A stretch of DNA of 35,702 nucleotides from Ferruginibacter sp. (GTDB lineage: Bacteria; Bacteroidota; Bacteroidia; Chitinophagales; Chitinophagaceae). Shown in pieces: positions 7,373 through 16,863 of this stretch. The position numbers and the translations under genes were made by a program. The stretch is from contig JAURWD010000108.1 in assembly GCA_030655145.1 (NCBI GenBank), positions 1 through 35,702 on the forward strand. Direction: 5' to 3'. The notes under the pieces are model-generated. The model worked only from the letters and a program-made list of their open reading frames with translations. It ran no database searches and had not been told where the DNA came from. Every line of letters starts with the position of its first letter. The stretch's first letter is position 1.

Positions 7373-9115
7373 ATGAAACGGTGCCATTATTGCCTGCTTG
7401 TCTTTTTTATCCTGTCCTTCGGTGCCCAATGGGCAACGGCCCAATCAATAGTGAAGAATGACCAGCCGGGTGAAAAATGGTGGAAAGAGGCCGTGATCTA
7501 TCAACTTTATCCACGCAGTTTCCAGGACAGTGATGGTGATGGTATCGGTGATCTTAAGGGGATTATTTCGCGGCTTGACTATATCAAAAGTCTGGGCATT
7601 GATGCTCTCTGGCTTAACCCGATTTATAGTTCTCCCAATGATGACAATGGTTATGATGTCAGTGATTACCGGAATATCATGAAAGACTTTGGGACGATGG
7701 AGGATTTTGAAGCCCTCCTGAAAGGATTGCACGAGCGGGGTATCAAACTCATCATGGACCTGGTGGTCAACCACAGTAGTGATGAGCACGAATGGTTTAA
7801 AGCCAGCCGCAGTTCGCGAACCAGCCCTTACCGTAAATACTACCATTGGTGGAATGCTGAGCAGGGAAAGCCTCCCTACCGGTACAGCCTGTTCGATATT
7901 AACCACGACGCCTGGATGTATGATTCTGTTACCAATGCCTATTACCTGCATTATTTCTCCCGCAAGCAACCCGACCTGAACTGGGAGCATCCCGCCTTGA
8001 GGCACGAGGTGTACGACATCATGAAATTTTGGGCAGGAAAAGGCATAGATGGTTTCCGGCTGGACGCATTCCAGTTTGCAGCAAAGGATACTACGTTCCC
8101 AATGTTTCCAAAAAATTTCGAAAAGAACTTCACAAAGTATTACGCCATGCAAGGTAACCTGCACGGCTACCTGCAGGAGATGCACAAAGAAGTCTTCAGC
8201 AAGTTTGATGTAATGAGTGTTTCCGAAGGCGCCGGCAATTCCTATGAAGATGCGCATAACCTGGTGGATGCCCATCGAAATGAATTGAACATGGCCTATG
8301 CTTTTGAAGGAGTTGATATCCCGAAGCAGGACGGGTACAGCCTGCTGCATTTCAAAGAGGTTTTTTCACGGTGGGACAGCGCCTTTGCAGAGAATGGCTG
8401 GTTATCAATTTTTCTTGCGAATCACGACCAGGCAAGGCTGGTAAGCAGGTTTGGAAACCCGGATCCGGCGTTCCGGGAATTGTCGGCGAAAATGCTCGCG
8501 ACTTTTATCATGGCAATGCGCGGCACTCCCTATGTATATTATGGAGACGAACTGGGAATGACCAATGCCGGGTTTACGAAGATTGAAGACTACCGCGATG
8601 TATCCACGCAAAATGAATATAAGTTTCAGAAAGCGAATGGTGGCGATCTCCAGAAGTTCATGAAGCGTATTCAATTTGAGAGTCGCGATAACGGGCGTAC
8701 ACCCTTCCAATGGGATACTTCGCCGAACGCTGGTTTTACAACCGGCAAGCCCTGGATCAACGTGAATCCCAATCACGCCACCATCAATTATGCCGCACAG
8801 GAAAAAGATCCGAACAGTGTGCTTAATTATTTCCGCAGGCTGGTAAAGCTGCGCAAGGACAATCGCCTGTTGGTATACGGGAACTACACGCTGCTGGATA
8901 AGAACAACACGAATGTTTATGCATTTACGCGGGAGAGTGGTGGAGAGAAAATGCTCATCCTGCTAAATTTTTCAGCAGCCACGGCACAAGCCGCGACCGG
9001 GCTCAACCAGGCTAACTTCGAACTGGTTTCCTCAAATTATAAAACAACGGTGTTGCCAAAGAAAGGAACACCGATCGTTCTGCGGCCGTATGAAGCGTTG
9101 GTCTTAAAATTTTAG
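7373..9115 (+). CDS. secreted GH13 alpha-glucosidase (oligo-1,6-glucosidase-like)
   Basis: 580 residues from ATG 7373; the frame is open back to TTG 7337, but a promoter box covers that codon. Signal peptide MKRCHYCLLVFFILSFGAQ, ending WATAQ. The catalytic barrel shows the GH13 conserved regions: DLVVNHSS (region I), QPDLNWE (region V), GFRLDAF with nucleophile Asp231 (II), VSEGAG with acid/base Glu285 (III), and LANHDQ with transition-state Asp352 (IV). The start WWKEAVIYQLYPRSFQDSDGDGIGDL is typical of GH13 subfamilies 17/31 and of trehalose synthases; the length and the C-terminal beta domain favour an exo-acting alpha-glucosidase. Expected to release glucose from short alpha-glucans in the periplasm. 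No susC/susD genes adjoin. Confidence 0.92.
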   Translation: MKRCHYCLLVFFILSFGAQWATAQSIVKNDQPGEKWWKEAVIYQLYPRSFQDSDGDGIGDLKGIISRLDYIKSLGIDALWLNPIYSSPNDDNGYDVSDYRNIMKDFGTMEDFEALLKGLHERGIKLIMDLVVNHSSDEHEWFKASRSSRTSPYRKYYHWWNAEQGKPPYRYSLFDINHDAWMYDSVTNAYYLHYFSRKQPDLNWEHPALRHEVYDIMKFWAGKGIDGFRLDAFQFAAKDTTFPMFPKNFEKNFTKYYAMQGNLHGYLQEMHKEVFSKFDVMSVSEGAGNSYEDAHNLVDAHRNELNMAYAFEGVDIPKQDGYSLLHFKEVFSRWDSAFAENGWLSIFLANHDQARLVSRFGNPDPAFRELSAKMLATFIMAMRGTPYVYYGDELGMTNAGFTKIEDYRDVSTQNEYKFQKANGGDLQKFMKRIQFESRDNGRTPFQWDTSPNAGFTTGKPWINVNPNHATINYAAQEKDPNSVLNYFRRLVKLRKDNRLLVYGNYTLLDKNNTNVYAFTRESGGEKMLILLNFSAATAQAATGLNQANFELVSSNYKTTVLPKKGTPIVLRPYEALVLKF

Positions 9116-9173
9116 ACAACAACTTACAGTATAACATTACCCTTTTTCCCAATCCGTTGGAACGGGTGTTAAA

Positions 9174-11510
9174 CTATTGATCCAGGATCTTTTCAAAATG
9201 TAAGATCCTGCCATCGGCAGTAAATCCTTCTATAACAACCTGCATCCGTTTCACGCTTTTGTAGCGTTTAACCGTAAACGTTTGGCTGCTTTTTTCACCG
9301 TCCACTGAAATGTTTGGATTCCAGTAAAGCGTGGTTGGAACAAAGGTTTGCGTCGCTCCCACGATCTCCTGTTCCGTTTCAAAATCTTTGTTGGGCGAAT
9401 AACCTACATATTTGAAAGTATTGATTCGAGAGCTCGTAGGAAAACTCATTTCACTTGGTTTCTTTGTGTATACCACCAATGCCCCTGCAATGCCGATCCC
9501 CGGCAGGCTGCTTCCCGGCGAATAATATTTTACCAGCGCAACTTCCTGCACCTGGATGGGGATAAGAAATTCCAATGTAATATCTTGCTCGTTCAGGAAA
9601 AATTTAAACGGCGGAGTGTTCGATAATGATAATTGGCGCTGGCTGGAGATCGTATAATTCGCCCCGTTTTTAGTAATGATCAGGCCGGGGAACTTGCCTT
9701 GCAAATAATCTAAAATATTGCCACCCGTCATTGCAGGTGGATTGTTGATGAGGTCCAGCGATCTTGCCATATTCGAACTTTGAAATACCCCACGGGTGTA
9801 CCTGTCATTGACTTGCTGTGTTGGCGTTCCCCGCTTCGCGGTTACTTTCACCTCTGCGAGGGTGGTAGATCTCTTGTCTGCGTCAGCAAAATATTGGTAG
9901 GCGATCTTCGCCTGGGCGGTTACCTGCTCGGCAGGTAAATTGAAGCTACGGGCTTCTTGCAGGTGGCGCAGGTAACTTGCTGAAACCCTGGAAGAATCTC
10001 GCTGTTGCTGCTCGAGTTTGATCACGATCGCGTCTTTATTTTTGCCGTTTAGTTCATAGTTCACAACGCTGGTGTCATAAAAGATCAGGTTCGGAAGTTC
10101 AATACTGCCGTCGGGATTGATAGGAGAAGAAAGAAAAGAAGTAGTAGAATCTGCCCCGTGGAAGATAAAATTCACCTCACCTTTTTTCACCAACACATCC
10201 TGGTGTTTCTTGTACACTTTGCCACGGATGGTAAGAAAATTAGTGTCGTAAACCGCTGTGGTTGGTGCCGGGGCCAGAAGTTCTTTTAAGCCGATCGGTT
10301 GCCAGTCTGTCGTCGCCGCGTATAACTCCAATAATTTTTGATCAAAGCCAAATATCCCGGCGTTCGCAGTCTGTGCAATGATCGTCTCCGGGTGGTGCTG
10401 GTCCACCAACAGGTCTGCTGCAATCTCATTGCGGGAGAATTGAAATTCAATATCGAAGTTGGTTACGGACACAGCAAAGGAGCCAATCGTGCTGTCGGGA
10501 AAATCAATGGTGAATGCCTGGTTGTCCCCTAATGATTCGGACGCATTTGTTGAAAGCCGGATCGGCAAAGCGGCCGTTTCTGTACTCACAAAAATCGTGG
10601 TGGTAGCGAGAATAGTTGACGCGTCGTAGACAAAGATCCGGAGCAATCCTGTAAGTAATTCTTGTGTTGGCAAAATGAAACTGTAGTTGCCAGTTGCGCT
10701 GAATGTTTTCTGAAAAATAATGTCGTTCGCCATCAGGCCGACAATATTCAACGACTGCTCCTTTCCGACGGATTGAATGCTTATTCTTTTTCCTTTCGCT
10801 ACATCCGAGGTGCTGACAATGACACCCGTTTCGCTAACCAAAGGAAACTCCTTCACCTGCGTTTCACCATTTTTGAATTTGATTTCGGCCGAATATTTTT
10901 CATGCTGGGCAGGAACAAAATCAAATTTTCCCTTTCCATGGTACACCCCGTCGAACTTCAGGATGGGCTCCTTATTTGAATTTAAAAGAGCGCCTTCCAC
11001 CGCTACAGGAAACCCGTGTTCATCGGAAGCTTTAAAGTAGACCGTGTTGGTTATCCCCTGCACCAGGCTCATACTGCTGGTGTAGAAGATGATGTCCTGT
11101 TTCTTGGGAAGTTTTGCCGGCAGAGATTCTGTTGAAGACGAAGGGTTGAACACGTACAACATCTTCGTATAAATTGTTCCTTGCTTCAGTGGCTGTCGAA
11201 GCCCCAGGAAATAGATCCCGCCGGGGGCGGAACTAGGAAGATCAATATTGCCCGCAGCTGTTCCACCAAAAATCGGCAACACCTTCGACGCGATAGGTTT
11301 ACCGGAGCTATCGAGCAAGTCAATGCTGAGCGAAGTCTTACTCACTGTTGGGTAAAAATCAGTCAGGATGTACGCTTTGAACCACACCGTTTCGCCGGCC
11401 ACGTAGGCCGACCTGTCTAACTGCAAATGAAATTTATCGGTGGACTGGTTTTGAGCTGCAAGGGGAATGCTGATCAGCAGGAGCCAGCAATAGAATACGA
11501 TCTTGTTCAT
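9174..11510 (-). CDS. MG2-domain protein with TonB-dependent receptor plug domain
   Basis: 778 residues. Signal peptide MNKIVFYCWLLLISIPLAAQ. Residues about 25-120 are a macroglobulin MG2-type beta domain (FHLQLDRSAYVAGETVWFKAY...). Further beta-rich domains follow, and residues about 560-685 form a TonB-receptor plug-like domain (ILDYLQGKFPGLIITKNG ... VALVKYYSPGSS ... GIAGALVVYTKK). There is no 22-strand barrel after the plug, so this is not a transporter. Such MG2-plus-plug proteins are frequent in Chitinophagaceae and Sphingobacteriaceae and have no settled function; surface or periplasmic assembly roles are conjecture. Convergent with the GH13 gene, 58 bp apart. Confidence 0.8.
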   Translation of the reverse strand: MNKIVFYCWLLLISIPLAAQNQSTDKFHLQLDRSAYVAGETVWFKAYILTDFYPTVSKTSLSIDLLDSSGKPIASKVLPIFGGTAAGNIDLPSSAPGGIYFLGLRQPLKQGTIYTKMLYVFNPSSSTESLPAKLPKKQDIIFYTSSMSLVQGITNTVYFKASDEHGFPVAVEGALLNSNKEPILKFDGVYHGKGKFDFVPAQHEKYSAEIKFKNGETQVKEFPLVSETGVIVSTSDVAKGKRISIQSVGKEQSLNIVGLMANDIIFQKTFSATGNYSFILPTQELLTGLLRIFVYDASTILATTTIFVSTETAALPIRLSTNASESLGDNQAFTIDFPDSTIGSFAVSVTNFDIEFQFSRNEIAADLLVDQHHPETIIAQTANAGIFGFDQKLLELYAATTDWQPIGLKELLAPAPTTAVYDTNFLTIRGKVYKKHQDVLVKKGEVNFIFHGADSTTSFLSSPINPDGSIELPNLIFYDTSVVNYELNGKNKDAIVIKLEQQQRDSSRVSASYLRHLQEARSFNLPAEQVTAQAKIAYQYFADADKRSTTLAEVKVTAKRGTPTQQVNDRYTRGVFQSSNMARSLDLINNPPAMTGGNILDYLQGKFPGLIITKNGANYTISSQRQLSLSNTPPFKFFLNEQDITLEFLIPIQVQEVALVKYYSPGSSLPGIGIAGALVVYTKKPSEMSFPTSSRINTFKYVGYSPNKDFETEQEIVGATQTFVPTTLYWNPNISVDGEKSSQTFTVKRYKSVKRMQVVIEGFTADGRILHFEKILDQ

Positions 11511-11621
11511 GTAGGGGTAAGGATTGATTAAATAATTTAAAGTTCATCGTCTCGACTGGTGCAATGTCCTCCTGTATCGTAGCACCCCTGTTTCATCACC
11601 ACTAACAGTATTGCGTATTCG

Positions 11622-12551
11622 CTATTTTACACCGAGGGATCTTTTGAAAACAGACGGGTTTGCCCCTGTAAGTTTTTTAAACAATTTATTAAAATACGAA
11701 AGGCTTTCAAAACCCACCTCGTAACAGGCTTCTGAAACGCTTACGTCTTTCAACAACAATGTCTTCGCCTGCGTTACCCGGTATTGATTCACAAAATCTG
11801 TGAAAGTCATTTTAGTTTGTTTTTTGAAATACCGGCAAAAGGCAGCCGTGCTTAAATGAACACTGGAGGCTACGATGTTTACGTCGGGCTTGTTGTTGTA
11901 GTTTCCATGGATGTATTTGTACACGGCACCCATCCGTATTTTATCATCGAAGAAAAGTTTGATGCTCGTATCCTGGTCGTTGAGTTCGGTAATGTCAGTT
12001 GAGGTGGCGAGGATCTGGAACACCTCCAGCAACCTTATCACCTGGTCAAAGTGCGACAGGTCCTGCATCTGCTGAAGTTTTTCGGCCACGATCGTTTTTG
12101 TGTTGCCACTGAACGACAATCCGAGGTAGGCTTTTTGAAACATGGCGTAAATAGCAGCAAATTCCGGGGTTTCTTTAAACGCTTCTCCTAAAAAATTTTC
12201 TTTAAGCTGCACGACAACCTGGTGGTAGGCAGTCTCTATCCCGTAGTCAAAATTGAGGTGGGGCACGTTGGGCCCGATCAACACCAGGTCGCTTTCCATA
12301 AAGCCGGAAATGTGCTGTCCAACGTGGCGGATACCATTGATCGCTTCAACATATACCAACTCATACTCGGGATGATAGTGCCAGTAGAAATAGTTTTTCA
12401 AGCTCGGCTGAAAGAGTTTAAACGATTGGCCCGAACCCGGTAACACTATTTCTTTCTGAATTTTCAATGGCGTTGATTTATCTGGGCGATTAGCTGTTGC
12501 TGATAAATTTAGCTGATAAATGTCAATAGAGAGCAAATATTGGTCATTCAA
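11622..12551 (-). CDS. AraC family transcriptional regulator
   Basis: 309 residues as drawn from ATG 12551. N-terminal half: cupin-like sensor domain with WHYHPEYELVYVE and a second histidine in PNVPHLNF. C-terminal about 100 residues: two-helix-turn-helix AraC DNA-binding domain (DVNIVASSVHLSTAAFCRYFKKQTKMTF and VSEACYEVGFESLSYFNKLFKKLTGANPSVFKR). The true start may be the TTG at 12467 (then MKIQKEIVLPG...): the extra N-terminal 28 residues are unlike the family, and a sequence resembling a minus-strand -7 box (AATATTTG, 12541 to 12534) lies between the two. Divergent from the PhyH gene and thus a likely local regulator of it; the effector is probably a small ligand bound in the cupin. Confidence 0.88.
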   Translation of the reverse strand: MNDQYLLSIDIYQLNLSATANRPDKSTPLKIQKEIVLPGSGQSFKLFQPSLKNYFYWHYHPEYELVYVEAINGIRHVGQHISGFMESDLVLIGPNVPHLNFDYGIETAYHQVVVQLKENFLGEAFKETPEFAAIYAMFQKAYLGLSFSGNTKTIVAEKLQQMQDLSHFDQVIRLLEVFQILATSTDITELNDQDTSIKLFFDDKIRMGAVYKYIHGNYNNKPDVNIVASSVHLSTAAFCRYFKKQTKMTFTDFVNQYRVTQAKTLLLKDVSVSEACYEVGFESLSYFNKLFKKLTGANPSVFKRSLGVK

Positions 12552-12556
12552 CAGGT

Positions 12557-12586
12557 TTTGAAGCGCTTCTTCATCATAGAAATTTG
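12557..12586 (+). promoter_or_regulatory. candidate promoter of the PhyH-family gene
   Basis: TTTG (12557-12560), 18-nt spacer, then GAAATTTG (12579-12586, seven of eight to TAnnTTTG). It sits 31 bases before the ATG at 12618 and inside the shared AraC/PhyH divergent region, so it supports the downstream start for the dioxygenase. Confidence 0.45.
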
Positions 12587-12617
12587 CAGTATCAATTCAA
12601 TCAAAAAACTTGTTATA

Positions 12618-13595
12618 ATGGAACAACAAACAATGACCCCGACCATGACCATGGGCACAGCGAATGTGCATAAAGATATTCCTGGTAATCCATCGACAGC
12701 AAAAAGCAGTAATGTCAAATTGAATGACCGCAGCAATGGCGAACCACTCCGCGTATTATCTGAGGAAGACTGGAAATTCTGGATCGACAATGGTTACATC
12801 GTTATCAAAAATGCGGTACCGAAACAACAGGTCGCACGCCTTGCCGCCTTTCTTTGGGAGTTTGAGGAGAAAGATCCGAATGATGTTGAATCCTGGTATG
12901 CGCCGGCAAGGGCTGAAATGCAAATGAAAGAACTCACCAATACCGGCATGGTAGAAGTATACAATCATCAATATTTATGGGATAACCGGCAGATGCCAAA
13001 AGTGCACCAGGCCTTTGCCGACATCTGGGGTACGGAGAAATTGTGGTGCACCATCGACCGGGCAAATTTGAACTTCCCGATTCGGCCCGGGCATGAATAC
13101 AAAGGGTTTATTCACTGGGATTATGATCCTGAAACAAAGCCACAAAACGTGCAGGGAGTGTTGGCGCTCGCGGATCAGACAGATGAGCATATGGGTGGCT
13201 TTCAGTGCATACCTGAACTGTACCGTACCTACGATACCTGGAAGCTGACACAGCCTGAAGACAGGAATCATTTCAAGCCGGATGTGGCCGGGTTTGACCT
13301 GGTAAAAGTAAAGATGGAAGCCGGTGACCTGTTGATCTTCAACAGCACCCAGCCACACGGAATCCGGGCGAATACCAGCGGTAATAAAGTGCGCATGGCC
13401 CAATATATTTCCATGATGCCGGCTGAAGAAGATAATGAAGCCTTACGGCAGTGGCGGATCAATTCCTGGAAGGAGCGGCAGGCGCCGGAAGGCTATGCTT
13501 TTCCGGGTGACCCAAGAAACTGGGAGAAAACAAAATACACCACAGCCGATCTATCGCCTTTAGGAAAAAAATTACTGGGCCTGGAAAACTGGTAA
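12618..13595 (+). CDS. phytanoyl-CoA dioxygenase (PhyH) family protein
   Basis: 325 residues from ATG 12618. The frame is open to 12540, but that would overlap the AraC gene and the promoter candidate. A double-stranded beta-helix Fe(II)/2-oxoglutarate oxygenase: His166-x-Asp168 (FIHWDYDP) and distal His247 (TQPHGIRAN) supply the metal triad, and an arginine shortly after (GNKVRMAQY) is placed to bind 2-oxoglutarate. Family members hydroxylate small molecules, lipids or natural products; the substrate here is unknown. The N-terminal 40 residues are polar and Thr/Met-rich, without a signal peptide. Probably controlled by the divergent AraC regulator; no other biosynthetic gene adjoins. Confidence 0.85.
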   Translation: MEQQTMTPTMTMGTANVHKDIPGNPSTAKSSNVKLNDRSNGEPLRVLSEEDWKFWIDNGYIVIKNAVPKQQVARLAAFLWEFEEKDPNDVESWYAPARAEMQMKELTNTGMVEVYNHQYLWDNRQMPKVHQAFADIWGTEKLWCTIDRANLNFPIRPGHEYKGFIHWDYDPETKPQNVQGVLALADQTDEHMGGFQCIPELYRTYDTWKLTQPEDRNHFKPDVAGFDLVKVKMEAGDLLIFNSTQPHGIRANTSGNKVRMAQYISMMPAEEDNEALRQWRINSWKERQAPEGYAFPGDPRNWEKTKYTTADLSPLGKKLLGLENW

Positions 13596-13846
13596 TTAAA
13601 ATCCATCTGCACCAGCAGTCCTGCTATCTAAACCTTCGATTTTTTAAATTAATAATGTATGTGTTTCACAAGCTTAAACGAACTTCCGAAAACCTGTTCC
13701 TGTAAATATGCCGCATTCTGCCCCCGGCAGAAAAATGAAGGCCTGGGTTCAAACCAACCGGCAGCAGTTGCTCAACAAGTGGCGTTAAATTCATTTCAGC
13801 AGTTGCCGCATACAGCTACGAAAAACCTGCAACCTGGCTTGCAGCG

Positions 13847-14554
13847 TTAAAAGATCTTGACCAGCAGGTCCTGTACAAAACTTGAGAAAAAAAAACTGAG
13901 CCCGATGTTGAAGATCGTTTTGAGAATGATTATTGATTTCGATCCTTCCTTGAAAAAATTGAGGTTCGTTAATATGCAATAGGCGATGATGAGGGGAAGT
14001 TCTATGTACCGGGTTTCGATATGGGGGAAGATAAACTTCAACAAGTGAATAGCGGTCAATAAGAGGAAGAGAAAGGAAAACTGGTAGAGTTGCAACACCA
14101 TTGCTTCAGCATAATTAAACCGGGCGGATCTGAAAAACAGGAAGGCTAAAAGCGCGTGGAGCGGCAACATACAAACCTGCATGATGACCCAATACTGATG
14201 AAAGAAGGCTGCTTCCTGCGCCTCGCCGGCGTTGAAGTATTTTACCACCGAACTGTTGATCCAGTAAAGGGCCAGGGCTGCGAAAGTGGCGCAAAGAAAA
14301 AACATGGAAAACGGCTTCTGGTATTTAGAGCGGTCGCCATCAATGTAGGAACGCTGCATTTTGCCCGGCGCAACTACGAGTCTTTTCAAGGTGTAGGGAA
14401 AGCCGCTGTCGAGGTGGGTAAAAAAATGCGTGGCTTCGTGGATGATGCCCTTCAAGGTCAAACGTTTCACGACGAAGCTTTGGCCACAACAGTTGCAAAA
14501 TTTTCCTGACCCGTAAGAATCACAAAACCGGCACTGACTGATTTCGTTTGTCAT
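13847..14554 (-). CDS. DUF3667 family membrane protein
   Basis: 235 residues. A cysteine knuckle near the N-terminus (Cys8-x2-Cys11 and Cys20-x2-Cys23 in CRFCDSYGSGKFCNCCGQ) should bind zinc. It is followed by the family block HLDSGFPYTLKRLVVAPG and YIDGDRSKYQKPFSMFFL, then about four hydrophobic segments (near residues 85-100, 120-145, 155-175 and 190-230). This layout is DUF3667, an inner-membrane family found mostly in Bacteroidota with no assigned function. Monocistronic, convergent with the PhyH gene. Confidence 0.85.
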   Translation of the reverse strand: MTNEISQCRFCDSYGSGKFCNCCGQSFVVKRLTLKGIIHEATHFFTHLDSGFPYTLKRLVVAPGKMQRSYIDGDRSKYQKPFSMFFLCATFAALALYWINSSVVKYFNAGEAQEAAFFHQYWVIMQVCMLPLHALLAFLFFRSARFNYAEAMVLQLYQFSFLFLLLTAIHLLKFIFPHIETRYIELPLIIAYCILTNLNFFKEGSKSIIILKTIFNIGLSFFFSSFVQDLLVKIF

Positions 14555-14797
14555 GTTTCAAAACTGGCATTCGGTTGTTAAAAGGAGCGAGCAGCCGTTC
14601 ACGTAAGCCTGCTTTTCATAAAGGAAAGTTGGCGTACCTGCAGTAAGAATGTCTGAATGAAGTTAAGGAGGAATGGGTAAAGTTGCGGGACGTCACATTT
14701 AAATGTAATTGAAACTCACCCTTCTGTTAGGTACATTGTAAACAACACCAGTCTTTATCAAATTACTTATTTAGTGGGTCAGCTTTTTTTATCCAGT

Positions 14798-15142
14798 TCA
14801 ATTATACCAAACAGCATAACCCTTTCTTCTCAGTTCCAGGGCGAGCTTTGCTTCCATCGCGAGTGCCTGTGCCCTGTTCATCGCTTTTAGATTTAAATGA
14901 TCGTACAAACTTGGACGCAGGTAAGTCCCGTACTTCTCAACAATGTTTGCGGACAGCTTGTGGCCTTTTTTGTTGATATACCCCGTTTTGTGTTGTTGAA
15001 ATCTCTCAGCGGGTAACTTGCTGGTCATGCCCACATAAAGACATTGCAACACACCATTAAATTGTGGATTGGCATCTCGGAATCTTGCGTTTTCCGTGAA
15101 GACCCGCCTGGATAATTCAACCACATAAACATTATAGATCAT
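14798..15142 (-). CDS. GIY-YIG-like nuclease domain protein
   Basis: 114 residues forming a single small domain. The N-terminal strand VYVVEL and CLYVGMT (residues 34-40) stand for the GIY and YIG elements, followed by Arg47 and His51 in ERFQQHKTG and a C-terminal acidic residue Glu97 in AMEAKLALELRRKGY, the expected spacing of catalytic residues in the GIY-YIG fold. Stand-alone proteins of this kind are thought to be structure-specific nucleases or repair accessories; activity is unproven. The cytoplasmic protein begins at an ATG close to the core, with no extra domain. Confidence 0.65.
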   Translation of the reverse strand: MIYNVYVVELSRRVFTENARFRDANPQFNGVLQCLYVGMTSKLPAERFQQHKTGYINKKGHKLSANIVEKYGTYLRPSLYDHLNLKAMNRAQALAMEAKLALELRRKGYAVWYN

Positions 15143-15223
15143 CAGGAAAAGATCGAAATTTTATAAGCCAGGCCGTTCACAGTTAGGTGGAAATTTGAAG
15201 ACGGGCAGGAGTGCACGAAGTAA

Positions 15224-15988
15224 TTAATTCCATATTTCATTTTGTTCCGTCAGGATGATTGGCTTGCCATCGGTAACAACAATGGTATGTTCGTGTTGGG
15301 CCATAAAGCCACCTTTGTTTCCAACCATCGTCCAGCCATCTTTCAAGGTTTCAGTGTAGGTTGAGGTTGTAGCGATGAAGGTTTCAATCGCAATGACCGA
15401 GTTTTTCTTAAACCTTGTTTGATTATACCGATCCCGGTAATTCGCTATTTCTCCCGGCTCCTCATGAAGGCTTCTTCCAATGCCATGCCCGGTTAAATTC
15501 CTGATCACTTTGTAGCCACGCTTCTTTGCTTCAGTTTCAATCAGGTGGCCAATGTCGGCTATTCGAACCCCGCCTTTAATATTAAAGATGGCTTTGTGCA
15601 GGATCTGTTTTGAAGCCTCCACTAATTTTTGATGTTGATGAATATCTTTTCCCAGCACAAAGGAATTGCCATTGTCTGACCAGAACCCATCTAGTTCCGC
15701 GGACACATCGATGTTTATAAGGTCGCCTTCTTCCAGGATGGTATTGTCGGAAGGAATGCCGTGACAAAACTCGTTATTGACGCTGATGCAAGTCCAGCCG
15801 GGGAAACCATACGTTAAATGCGGTGCAGACTTTGCGCCAAAATCAGCCAGTATTTTTGCGCCATATTCGTCGAGATGTTTCGTCGTCATGCCGGGTTGAG
15901 CGTATTTACTCATTTCCTTCAAGGTGCAGCCCACGGCTTCGCTTGCTTTTTTCATCCCGGCCAGTTCCGATTCTTTTGTTATTGACAT
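15224..15988 (-). CDS. map: type I methionine aminopeptidase
   Basis: 254 residues from ATG 15988 (MSITKESELAGMKKASEAVG); an upstream ATG at 16024 would add 12 hydrophobic residues and is less likely. All five metal ligands of the pita-bread fold are present: Asp94 (NIDVS), Asp105 (WSDN), His168 (TGHGIG), Glu202 (IETF) and Glu233 (QHEHT), plus substrate-contact His76 (CHGIP). It removes initiator methionine from new proteins. It is not next to secY or infA, where the main bacteroidete copy usually lies, so this may be an additional paralogue. No N-terminal SH3 or zinc extension. Confidence 0.93.
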   Translation of the reverse strand: MSITKESELAGMKKASEAVGCTLKEMSKYAQPGMTTKHLDEYGAKILADFGAKSAPHLTYGFPGWTCISVNNEFCHGIPSDNTILEEGDLINIDVSAELDGFWSDNGNSFVLGKDIHQHQKLVEASKQILHKAIFNIKGGVRIADIGHLIETEAKKRGYKVIRNLTGHGIGRSLHEEPGEIANYRDRYNQTRFKKNSVIAIETFIATTSTYTETLKDGWTMVGNKGGFMAQHEHTIVVTDGKPIILTEQNEIWN

Positions 15989-16063
15989 GATTGCTATGCT
16001 GTTTATTAGGAACTTGAAAAACACGGGGCTAACGGCAACGGTTGATGCTTTTTAGCGAGTGCT

Positions 16064-16615
16064 TTATTTGAGTTCGTAATGGATGACGGTAATGCCACAT
16101 TGAAACCCGGCTGTATCTTTTAATTCGAGGTGTCGGGTGGAAGGGATATCGTGAAAAATGGCCATTCCATTACCGATCAATGTTGGATTTACCAAAAGGT
16201 AAAATTCGTCTATTAGTTTGTATTTGATCAATTTGGAGATGAAATTTGCACCTCCATATACGATGATGTCTTTACCGGTTTCGTTTTTTAGTTGAGTGAC
16301 TTCCGCTACCAGGTCGCCGGTCGCAAGTTTAGTATTGACCCAGGGAGATTCGGTCAATGTCTTAGAGAATACAATTTTTGGGGTTTGATTAATATTTTCA
16401 GCGCCTTCTTCTCCAGGATGTGAGGCCCAGTACGGGATAAAGGATTCGGCTAATTTCCGGCCAAGGAGGATGCTGTCAACCGTTTCCGTTAGTGCCGTCA
16501 CGTATTGTTTTAATGGCTCATCCCAGTCGAATATCATCCAGTCCATTTCCCCATTGGGTCCAGCGATGAAACCGTCAACGGATAGTTGTACCTGCAATTT
16601 TAATTTTCGTGGCAT
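16064..16615 (-). CDS. dihydrofolate reductase family protein (RibD C-terminal fold)
   Basis: 183 residues. Hallmarks: KLQVQLSVDGFIAGPNGEMDWM at the start (the DGxxA substrate loop), SILLGRKLAESF, IVFSKTL, and the NADPH-binding IIVYGGANFISKLIKYKLIDEFYLLVNPTLIGNG. This is the YwjB/RibD-like branch, a predicted NADPH-dependent reductase of unknown substrate rather than true folA. Cytoplasmic. It follows the methionine aminopeptidase gene's start by about 75 bp on the same strand, so the two could share a transcript with this gene first. Confidence 0.85.
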   Translation of the reverse strand: MPRKLKLQVQLSVDGFIAGPNGEMDWMIFDWDEPLKQYVTALTETVDSILLGRKLAESFIPYWASHPGEEGAENINQTPKIVFSKTLTESPWVNTKLATGDLVAEVTQLKNETGKDIIVYGGANFISKLIKYKLIDEFYLLVNPTLIGNGMAIFHDIPSTRHLELKDTAGFQCGITVIHYELK

Positions 16616-16863
16616 TTTTCAATTTTATTGAGCCATTTGATTAACGCCGCTGAATGCTGCTACCTTAGTTTTCCGCGTTGCGACTTGCCCTTGAATAGCT
16701 GCTCCGCTTGAAGAGCGACGGGATCAAAAGTAAAACGAAATTCTTTAGATGGGAAAGTGTTGTCAAAGGCAGGTATATCCCGGGTTCACAGAGTTGAAAA
16801 ACATAAGTACCTGCCTTGCCGCATCACTTGCTTAGGTTAGGGAACTATTTATACAGTCGGTTT

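Noticed and set aside
7445-8350. Long minus-strand frame (301 codons) opposite the GH13 gene
   Set aside because: It is the shadow of a strongly conserved GH13 coding sequence whose catalytic motifs are on the plus strand.
13740-13770. GGTTCAAACC resembling a tRNA T-arm
   Set aside because: No acceptor, D or anticodon stems can be drawn around it.
13659-13850. Plus-strand 63-codon frame between PhyH and DUF3667
   Set aside because: Gln/Asn/Cys-rich with no domain, and it runs into the 3' end of the DUF3667 gene; most likely chance.
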